DNA from: Candidatus Bathyarchaeota archaeon
GTDB lineage: Archaea; Thermoproteota; Bathyarchaeia; 40CM-2-53-6; FEN-987
Direction: 5' to 3'
NCBI GenBank assembly: GCA_003152955.1
Contig: PMBQ01000215.1
Location: 1-5,336 of the forward strand
DNA: 5,336 nucleotides
Shown here: in pieces, positions 1 through 5,336 of the stretch
How positions within the stretch are numbered: position 1 is the first letter of the stretch
Layout of the letters: every line of letters begins with the position of its first letter
Notes under the pieces: generated by a model
Databases searched by the model: none
What the model saw: the letters and a program-made list of their open reading frames with translations, nothing else
What the model was told of the DNA's origin: nothing
Made by a program: the position numbers and the translations under genes

Positions 1-1418
1 GCTTCGGGAGGGGAAGCTCGGTTGTCATTTATGGCGGGACAGGGCGAAACGGAGGCGACGGCATGGTCGCCGCTCGTCACCTTGCGAGCAGAGAGTTCAA
101 AGTAACTTACAGACTCGTGGGAGAAGAGAGTGCGATCTCAGACCAGGCGACAGCAACGAATTGGCGGGTGCTCAGAGCCATGTCATCCACAGTCAGGATA
201 GAGCAGTTGCGTGATTCATCGGCCCTGTCTGAGTCAGATTCCGATATTCTAGTCGATGCGCTCCTTGGCACTGGAGTGAGAGGAAAGCTCCGTCAGCCAA
301 TAATGCGAGCTGTGGAAGTGATCAACGCCAGTCGCGGATTCAAAGTTGCGGTAGATGTTCCAACGGGCATAGACTCAGACACAGGTGAGATTCTAGGTCA
401 GGCCGTGCGAGCCAACCTTACTGTAACTCTGCACTCTATGAAGAAAGGATTCTTGAAGGCAAAGAAATTCTGCGGCGAGGTCAAAGTTGCAGACATTGGG
501 ATACCTCCCGAGGCAGCGATTTTCGCTGGTCCTGGGGATGTGAACGCCGTTGTTGTGCGAAGATCTCCAGAGGCCCATAAGGGTGAATTCGGACGCTTGT
601 TGGTCATCGGAGGTAGCGAGGTCTACAGCGGTGCTCCAACACTCGTTGCATTGGCAGCCTACCGTACTGGAGCCGACCTTGTATTCGTGGCTGCGCCAGA
701 AAAGGCTGCGCTGGCAATTTCTTCTGCTTCTCCTAACTTGATCACACTGAAACTGCCAGGTCAGAACCTGGCTGGCTCCCAAGTTGGGCTTCTGCGAGAG
801 TACTTGGAGAAGGCTAGCGCCGTTGTGGTAGGACCAGGGCTAGGATTGAACAGGCAGACTGTGTTAGCTGTCCGGAAGATAGTGGCACTCGCAATTCAAC
901 GCAGGAAACCTCTGCTTTTGGATGCTGACGGGTTGAATGCTCTAGGCCTGATTAGAAAGAGGATGTTTGATGGGTCTGTAGTCGTCACTCCTCACGCTGG
1001 CGAGTTTCAAGTGATTTCCGGTAAGGCGCCGTCGAGGGATTCGAAGACGCGTCTGGATGAGGTTAGAGAATTCGCTTCTGCGTGCGGGGCAGTTGTGCTT
1101 CTGAAGGGACATACTGATCTAATCTCAGATGGAGTGCGCGTCAAGCTGAACAATACGGGCAATCCCGGCATGACAGTGGGAGGGACGGGTGATGTGCTCT
1201 CTGGCATAGTTGCGGGTTTGATGGCTCAGGGTGTTGATGGTTTCAGAGCCGCGGTTGCGGGAGCTTTCATAAATGGTGCCGCAGGAGACTTTGCCGAGGA
1301 GAGATTTGGATATCACCTAACGCCGACCGACCTTCTGGAACATATCCCGAAAATCATGAATGATCCGATGTGTCACAAAGCGATTCTTGAGAAGAAACTA
1401 ATCTCAGGTGTTCGATGA
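1..1418 (+). CDS. nnr: Bifunctional NAD(P)H-hydrate epimerase / ADP-dependent NAD(P)H-hydrate dehydratase (5'-truncated by the window edge)
   Basis: This cytosolic repair enzyme returns hydrated NADH and NADPH to the active cofactor: the N-terminal YjeF domain epimerises R- to S-NAD(P)HX and the C-terminal ribokinase-like domain dehydrates S-NAD(P)HX using ADP (or ATP). The first ATG (63) is not the true start, because the 20 codons before it (3-62) encode the conserved loop read here as GGTGRNGGDG, so the gene begins outside the window. Numbering from the ATG at 63, the epimerase half shows DALLGTG (65-71), AVDVPTGIDSDTG (96-108) and KKGF (127-130). The dehydratase half starts near residue 165 and shows KGEFGRLLVIGGS, GPGLG (257-261), LLDADGLNAL (285-294), TPHAGEF (309-315), LLKGHTD (346-352) and NTGNPGMTVGGTGDVLSG (364-381), with the probable catalytic Asp at 377. 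At least 471 residues are visible; family members are about 500, so only a few dozen are missing. The loop has Arg where most relatives have Asn. Family assignment is secure; nucleotide preference is inferred. Confidence 0.95.
   Translation, partial: FGRGSSVVIYGGTGRNGGDGMVAARHLASREFKVTYRLVGEESAISDQATATNWRVLRAMSSTVRIEQLRDSSALSESDSDILVDALLGTGVRGKLRQPIMRAVEVINASRGFKVAVDVPTGIDSDTGEILGQAVRANLTVTLHSMKKGFLKAKKFCGEVKVADIGIPPEAAIFAGPGDVNAVVVRRSPEAHKGEFGRLLVIGGSEVYSGAPTLVALAAYRTGADLVFVAAPEKAALAISSASPNLITLKLPGQNLAGSQVGLLREYLEKASAVVVGPGLGLNRQTVLAVRKIVALAIQRRKPLLLDADGLNALGLIRKRMFDGSVVVTPHAGEFQVISGKAPSRDSKTRLDEVREFASACGAVVLLKGHTDLISDGVRVKLNNTGNPGMTVGGTGDVLSGIVAGLMAQGVDGFRAAVAGAFINGAAGDFAEERFGYHLTPTDLLEHIPKIMNDPMCHKAILEKKLISGVR
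1406..1410 (+). promoter_or_regulatory. Shine-Dalgarno-like AGGTG for tsr3, inside the 3' end of nnr
   Basis: AGGTG matches part of the archaeal consensus GGAGGTG and lies 11 bases before the TTG at 1422. It overlaps the last codons of nnr, which fits translational coupling of the two genes. The match is only five bases and the spacing is slightly long, so support is moderate. It matters because tsr3 has no ATG or GTG start that keeps the whole conserved N-terminus. Confidence 0.45.
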
Positions 1419-1421
1419 ACT

Positions 1422-1949
1422 TTGCGCGATCATCCGCCCGGCGATGAGCCCCCAATATTTGTTGTGCTCTTGAAGCAGGATGATCCGAGAAAATGTAGCG
1501 CTGCAAAAATGGCGAGGCATAGGATGGCAAAGCCTCTCTTCAGACTAAACCAGATTCCGCGAAGAGCAATAGTGCTGAACCCGTTCGCTTCCAAAACCAT
1601 TCTACCCAACGATCGAAGTCAGATCCTCGGGAACGGATTGATCGTCGTTGACTGCTCATGGGAGAAAGTTCAAGGAGCTTTCGCCATCCGATCGCCGGGC
1701 GAACCTAGAAAGCTACCGACCCTACTCGCGGCAAATCCGGTCAACTACGCCAAGCCTCACAAGTTGTCCTCGGTGGAAGCGCTGGCAGCTTCCCTGATAA
1801 TAACCGGCTTCAGAGAAAGTGCAATTCGGTTGCTCGGCTTGTTCAAGTGGGGAGAGACCTTTCTGACACTAAATGACCAACCACTCCAAGCATATTCCAC
1901 GGTCGACACGCCTGCGGAGATGTTGGAGGCAGAAGCCCAGTTCTTCTAA
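1422..1949 (+). CDS. tsr3: Tsr3-type 16S rRNA aminocarboxypropyltransferase (RLI-like segment plus DUF367)
   Basis: Tsr3 enzymes transfer the 3-amino-3-carboxypropyl group of S-adenosylmethionine to a uridine or pseudouridine in helix 31 of small-subunit rRNA, a late maturation step near the P site. The 175-residue product has the family motifs in order: LKQDDPRKCSAAKMA (17-31, the RLI-like N-terminal segment), VLNPFASKTILPNDR (51-65), GLIVVDCSW (72-80), LPTLLAANPVNYAKPHKLS (98-116), a helix EALAASLIITGF (119-130), FKWGETFLTLN (141-151) and a final L..Y. Length fits archaeal members, which lack the long C-terminal tail of the yeast protein. The TTG at 1422 is chosen because the frame is closed by the nnr stop (1416-1418, same frame), and the next candidate, GTG 1464, would cut the first beta strand. 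It lies three bases after nnr, so co-transcription is likely. The family is clear; activity on this organism's 16S rRNA is inferred from characterised homologues. Confidence 0.93.
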   Translation: MRDHPPGDEPPIFVVLLKQDDPRKCSAAKMARHRMAKPLFRLNQIPRRAIVLNPFASKTILPNDRSQILGNGLIVVDCSWEKVQGAFAIRSPGEPRKLPTLLAANPVNYAKPHKLSSVEALAASLIITGFRESAIRLLGLFKWGETFLTLNDQPLQAYSTVDTPAEMLEAEAQFF

Positions 1950-1983
1950 ATCGTCCTACGCACTTACACAGCTCAGTCATGCC

Positions 1984-4900
1984 TCAAATCGGAGGAGCTG
2001 AAAATTCGAACTGAATCCTCCTGCGCTCGTAAATAAGTAAGATTCCGCCAGTGAACAAAACGAGCAGAGTCGTTGTCTGCGCAAAAGCGATCATCTGATA
2101 GTCGATTGGTGCTTGAACCATCGAGAAAGGCTGGAATGATCCGGATGATGTGCAAACAGAGGGATCGACTATCGGGCAGAGAAATCCCCTAGGCGGCAGC
2201 ACTACGTAGTCGCCGCCCCACTGGACAGGGATGTTTAGTGCGGTTTGGGGTTGGTAGAAGGCCACGGAGAATGTAATGTTGTAAGTGCCGCCGGGGAGAT
2301 TAATCGCTCCAGGTCCGTCATAGAACCCGTCTAGGGTTGGAACGCTACGGCTGATCGTTCCGCTTCTTGCCTGAACCGTCACCCACGATAGAGGAATGAC
2401 TGCACCAACAGAACCGCCACCGCCAATCCAACCCTGAACAGGAGTGGTGGAGCTGATTATTCTCGCCATAGAGATGATCTCCAACACAGATCCCTGCTCG
2501 AGAAACAGATCGGTGAAAGTTGTTAATACGGTGTCCAATGGCGTGAAGTGCCTGTTGAACCCAAATTCTGGAACCTGAGTAGTATAGTTCCCAACATCAA
2601 GGCCGTAGTCGAAATAACGAGTTCCATCATGCGTAACGTAGAAGAAATGTCCTTGGCCGTTGAACGTTTTGTCTTGGACCATTCCTCCAAAACCAAAGAT
2701 CGGGAAATCAATCGAAGGAGCCCCCTCAGTCATGTTCGCTGGTACGGCTCCCGTGAGGGATCCCAAGTATGTCTCTGCTACGCCGTGGTCGTGTTCGGGA
2801 AGGTTCCCGAATAATGTTGGTTGAGAGAAAACTGGCGTAACTAGGTCAATCTCGTTCCCCAACAGGAGAGCGATAAGTACGGTTGCGAAGCCGGCGAGAT
2901 CCACATGAGTGGATATGTCCTGAATTTGTTGAACATAGCCGAGCGTATACGCCTTGACCGTGTAAGTGTCGTTGGTCAGATGTGTGGGTTCGTCTCCATA
3001 GAACCAGATCTCGCGCGGGCTCCGATTTTGGCCTGCGAAGACTGCAGTGAAAGAACTCGGCGTAGCAAGTCCATTTGGTACACCTAACCTCATTAATCGC
3101 TCAACGTAACCGACCGTCAACCCAGCGGAACTGTAGAAGTATATTCTCGCTCGGGCGGGATAGGGTAACGAGATAAACCTGAAGGGCTGTAGCGCCTGCA
3201 AAGACCTGCCCCCCGGTCGATTGTCCCAAGAGAACACTCCCACAGAAATGGCGCCGCCCCTAACCATTTGAATCGTGACACTCTGATTTCCTCCCCCAAG
3301 AAGAGCAAAAGGAGAGGTTGCGACTTGCTCGTAGCCTCGCATGAATACTGTAAGTTGATAGCCTTGATCCTGAGGCAACCCTGTGTCTTTCAAACCCCAA
3401 GTTCCTGACCACGTTCGATTATAATGCTCGCTGAACCCGATGATGAAGAACCGTATCGTTGTGGGGCTTATGATCTTGATTTTGCAGAGCGGTGACAATG
3501 CTGGACTTGCATAGCATGTTCGTCCGTCTGGGAGAGTGCCGTTAAGAACGGTTATCCCACGCAGTGTGCCTGTGTGATCCCAGGCTTGTATCAATATGTT
3601 TCCGCCAAAGAGCGCATCCGTCGGAACCAATCCAAGTGTGACCTCCCCATCATGGGGAGTTTCAGGGCGGATGCCATTGATTGGTGGAGCGCCAAGAAGC
3701 TGGATCGTTCCAGTTATGACGCCGCCTGTCTTCATCACAATCGGTGACGGTGAGACTATATTGGTGCAGAAAGGAGGAGCCTGCCCTGCCGGAGTCCTGC
3801 CTCGTACAAATTCAGAAACTGATTGTAGGTAGCCTGTGATCCAAACAGTAACGTTCAACGGGTAGGCAGCTGCGATGCCTGGGAGGCCTGCAAATTCGGT
3901 TCCGTAGGGATCCAGTCCAACATATTTGACGCCGCCCCCCGTGATTATTGTGAAACTGTCGCTTGCTAGGTCGAGTGATACATTCTGGTATCTGTAGACG
4001 TGTCCCTGCTGATCTGTGGCTTCCACAGTGATGTTTAGCGTCTTGATTCCCGCATTCTTGAGATAAGGATGATCCGATAGAGAATGAGAGAGGTGCGTCA
4101 GACTCGGTGATTGGTAGTATTCAATTGATCCACATGCTTGCGGGGACCGTGCGAGTGGGAGATCGCCCATCGAGATCGAGGAACCTCTGTTGAGGTTATG
4201 GACAATGTATGAACAACCTGGGGAGTTCGTGCAATCTGCGCGCGAGAAGGAGTATGCTACGCCATGGAAAATTCCTGCAGAGCCTTGAATTACATAGTCT
4301 CCAGGTGCAAGGCCGGTTAGGTTGAAAAATCCCGTGGTTTGGTTTACATACACTCTCGATTCCTGCCCGGTGTTGATGTTTCGCGCATAAACCACGCCTT
4401 TAGCTAGTATTGTTGGGCAAATGCCCGGAATTGCGTGGTTATCCGAGTCGCATATGGTTCCTGTTATGCTGGCGGGGTTGTCGTTCATGCTCACTGGAAC
4501 TTGAAACGTTTTGTTCCAGGCGTTCACGAAATCGGGGAGACCGAGCTGGTTGGTGTGGTCGGCTACGAAGAGTGTGAAGTTGTAAACTCCGGCTACGGAA
4601 GGCGTGTTCAGGCCGATGAATCTGACGAATTTCGGGGGGGTGAAGGTTTTGAATGTGCCGTTTAGGTTATTCCAGATCTCAACGCACCAGGGAGCGGTTG
4701 GGTCGTATATTGAGAAGTTTGGTTTGTAGCATGGTGCGTCGCTGTCGGTTCCGTTCCATCCATAACTCCAATGTCGGGACTCGTCGACGACGCTGTAGTA
4801 GTAATAGTCATTTCTAATGTCGCTTTGAATGAAATGAGTGTCGTTCTCTTGCGTGATCACTCCATCGAGGAATTCTCGGGGGATTTCAACTCGAACCGCA

Positions 4901-5133
4901 ATCCCTGTCCTGTTCACGTCGATCTGCACGTCACCAGACGTAGTGAAAAATGGGCCCCAGTATTTGGTTGGTGCGAGGGCGGCGCTGTTCGGGGCGGGAG
5001 GCGCATTGACAGCCGGCAAGATGCTGACGTCAAGTAGGGGAACGAGCATCCCGAGAAGCAGGATGGCCGTCAGACTTGCCGTCACTGCAGCCTTGTGAAT
5101 ATTGGAATTCTTCGCGCAACGGCCTAGCCTCAA
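1984..5133 (-). CDS. Large secreted multi-module surface protein with carboxypeptidase-regulatory-like repeats and a C-terminal membrane anchor
   Basis: The 1049-residue product is predicted to sit outside the cell, held by one C-terminal membrane segment; its function is unknown. A signal peptide (1 to about 44-52) is followed by a beta-rich region (55-215) with aromatic stretches such as NDYYYYS and an Ig-like strand pair around AGVYNFTLFVAD. Residues 221-283 (ASITGTICD to TGLAPGDYVIQ) resemble the carboxypeptidase regulatory-like or prealbumin-like beta-sandwich fold. Similar modules seem to recur, closing near 416-437, 585-603, 719-735, 844-859 (degenerate) and 945-962. A hydrophobic helix (1014-1035) precedes ERRRI and a short tail, giving an N-out/C-in topology. 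There are 20 N-X-S/T sequons and 12 extracytoplasmic cysteines. The TTG start at 5133 is backed by a full GGAGGTG site, and the first internal Met (29) would break the signal peptide. No catalytic motif is visible. An S-layer component, adhesin or envelope scaffold is possible, but I cannot choose among these. Confidence 0.88.
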   Translation of the reverse strand: MRLGRCAKNSNIHKAAVTASLTAILLLGMLVPLLDVSILPAVNAPPAPNSAALAPTKYWGPFFTTSGDVQIDVNRTGIAVRVEIPREFLDGVITQENDTHFIQSDIRNDYYYYSVVDESRHWSYGWNGTDSDAPCYKPNFSIYDPTAPWCVEIWNNLNGTFKTFTPPKFVRFIGLNTPSVAGVYNFTLFVADHTNQLGLPDFVNAWNKTFQVPVSMNDNPASITGTICDSDNHAIPGICPTILAKGVVYARNINTGQESRVYVNQTTGFFNLTGLAPGDYVIQGSAGIFHGVAYSFSRADCTNSPGCSYIVHNLNRGSSISMGDLPLARSPQACGSIEYYQSPSLTHLSHSLSDHPYLKNAGIKTLNITVEATDQQGHVYRYQNVSLDLASDSFTIITGGGVKYVGLDPYGTEFAGLPGIAAAYPLNVTVWITGYLQSVSEFVRGRTPAGQAPPFCTNIVSPSPIVMKTGGVITGTIQLLGAPPINGIRPETPHDGEVTLGLVPTDALFGGNILIQAWDHTGTLRGITVLNGTLPDGRTCYASPALSPLCKIKIISPTTIRFFIIGFSEHYNRTWSGTWGLKDTGLPQDQGYQLTVFMRGYEQVATSPFALLGGGNQSVTIQMVRGGAISVGVFSWDNRPGGRSLQALQPFRFISLPYPARARIYFYSSAGLTVGYVERLMRLGVPNGLATPSSFTAVFAGQNRSPREIWFYGDEPTHLTNDTYTVKAYTLGYVQQIQDISTHVDLAGFATVLIALLLGNEIDLVTPVFSQPTLFGNLPEHDHGVAETYLGSLTGAVPANMTEGAPSIDFPIFGFGGMVQDKTFNGQGHFFYVTHDGTRYFDYGLDVGNYTTQVPEFGFNRHFTPLDTVLTTFTDLFLEQGSVLEIISMARIISSTTPVQGWIGGGGSVGAVIPLSWVTVQARSGTISRSVPTLDGFYDGPGAINLPGGTYNITFSVAFYQPQTALNIPVQWGGDYVVLPPRGFLCPIVDPSVCTSSGSFQPFSMVQAPIDYQMIAFAQTTTLLVLFTGGILLIYERRRIQFEFSAPPI
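2029..2094 (-). other. C-terminal transmembrane anchor segment of the surface protein
   Basis: Residues 1014-1035 (MIAFAQTTTLLVLFTGGILLIY) form a single hydrophobic helix of membrane-spanning length, directly followed by ERRRI and about nine more residues. The basic cluster matches the positive-inside rule, which places the preceding ~970 residues outside the cell and a tail of about 14 residues inside. Confidence 0.85.
5002..5133 (-). other. Signal peptide coding segment of the surface protein
   Basis: Residues 1-44 show a basic n-region (MRLGRCAKNSNIHK) and then a long hydrophobic stretch around LTAILLLGMLVPLL, ending in LPAVNA. The cleavage point is uncertain: AVNA is followed by proline, which signal peptidase disfavours at +1, so cleavage may fall a few residues later near NSAA (49-52), or the segment may stay as an N-terminal anchor. 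Confidence 0.8.
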
Positions 5134-5138
5134 AAGGA

Positions 5139-5145
5139 CACCTCC
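5139..5145 (-). promoter_or_regulatory. Strong Shine-Dalgarno GGAGGTG for the surface protein gene
   Basis: On the minus strand the sequence reads GGAGGTGTCCTTTTG, a perfect seven-base complement to the 16S rRNA 3' end, with the GGAGG core 7 bases before the TTG at 5133-5131. It fixes this TTG as the start and implies a leadered, Shine-Dalgarno-dependent mRNA. Confidence 0.8.
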
Positions 5146-5200
5146 ACCTTCCTAGGATATTTGCTCCGCTAACCCGTTCTGAGTGAAGTTCATGTGGAAT

Positions 5201-5208
5201 GTATAAAA
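5201..5208 (-). promoter_or_regulatory. Candidate archaeal TATA box (TTTTATAC) for the surface protein gene
   Basis: The minus strand reads GGTTTTATACATT, an A/T-rich core resembling the archaeal TATA element (TTTATA-like). Initiation 25-30 bases downstream would fall near 5171-5178 and give a 5' leader of about 40 bases that includes the GGAGGTG site. The upstream bases (TGGCATGG) are a poor match to a purine/A-rich BRE, so support is moderate. On the plus strand the same bases read TATAAAA, but no plus-strand gene follows. Confidence 0.4.
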
Positions 5209-5336
5209 CCATGCCAAGAGAACCGCCATGCAATACTGACTCTGCTTTGAGAATTTTCAACATGGAAAAAGCGTGCATCGGAGGATAGCTAGAACCGTCG
5301 GATCAGGCGTTTCCACTTTTCACTGTTCGTTGGATT

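Larger units (their letters stand above)
5134..5336. other. Intergenic region upstream of the surface protein gene
   Basis: About 200 bases without a convincing complete gene. It holds the ribosome binding site, the candidate TATA element and a short palindrome TCCTAGGA (5150-5157). No tRNA-like fold, T-rich terminator or direct repeat was seen. At the far end the minus strand is open from the window edge to a TAG at 5291-5289, which might be the last 15 codons of another gene (NPTNSEKWKRLIRRF), but 48 bases are too few to claim it. Confidence 0.6.

Noticed and set aside
393..782. Minus-strand open frames of 129 and 69 residues inside nnr
   Set aside because: They lie wholly opposite conserved Nnr coding sequence and their products look like no protein family.
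1007..1316. Minus-strand open frames of 66 and 63 residues opposite the nnr dehydratase domain
   Set aside because: They are shadows of the conserved GTGD and TPHAGEF regions, with no independent ribosome binding signal or recognisable motif.
1950..1983. Terminator between the convergent tsr3 and surface protein genes
   Set aside because: The 34-base gap has neither a T-rich tract nor a convincing hairpin on either strand.
1984..2094. Archaeosortase or PEF/PGF-CTERM sorting signal at the surface protein C-terminus
   Set aside because: There is a membrane helix and a basic cluster, but no PEF, PGF or similar recognition motif just before the helix, and a tail of about 14 residues follows.
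2548..2814. Plus-strand 88-residue open frame within the surface protein gene
   Set aside because: It is antisense to a continuous 1049-residue frame with clear domain signals and has no family resemblance.
4435..5098. Several plus-strand open frames (76-88 residues) opposite the N-terminal part of the surface protein
   Set aside because: They overlap one another and oppose the signal peptide and first domain; two in different frames cover the same bases, as expected of chance open frames.
5134..5150. Hairpin AAGG...CCTT around the GGAGGTG site as a translation switch
   Set aside because: A four-pair stem with a nine-base loop is too weak to support a regulatory claim.
5030..5278. Minus-strand 82-residue frame overlapping the surface protein start
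   Set aside because: It runs through the ribosome binding site and signal peptide region in another frame, and its product looks random.

Overview
The window looks like a piece of an archaeal chromosome of roughly balanced base composition. Four things point to archaea: a short Tsr3-type rRNA aminocarboxypropyltransferase with the N-terminal RLI-like segment, a bifunctional Nnr repair enzyme directly upstream of it, a very long secreted sequon-rich protein with one C-terminal membrane anchor, and a TATA-like element with a strong GGAGGTG ribosome binding site in front of that last gene. I cannot name the lineage from sequence alone. The style of the surface protein suggests the TACK group (Thaumarchaeota or Bathyarchaeota-like) or Thermoplasmata, but that is inference.

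Layout: positions 1-1418 (+) hold most of nnr, cut off at its 5' side by the window edge. Three bases after its stop comes tsr3 (1422-1949, +), which very likely shares its transcript. After a 34-base convergent gap, the rest of the window (1984-5133, -) is one 1049-residue gene for a predicted secreted, glycosylated, C-terminally anchored protein built from serial beta-sandwich modules. Positions 5134-5336 are intergenic and carry that gene's ribosome binding site and a candidate promoter. The last ~48 bases could be the end of another minus-strand gene.

How the genes relate: nnr (repair of damaged NAD(P)H) and tsr3 (16S rRNA modification) are both housekeeping genes with no known direct link, so their pairing is probably simple co-transcription. 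The convergent surface-protein gene is an independent unit and is the least characterised part of the window. I found no CRISPR array, tRNA, rRNA, insertion sequence or recognisable defence system. The most noteworthy observations are the internal repeat architecture and paired cysteines of the surface protein, and the TTG start codons of both genes whose starts lie inside the window.
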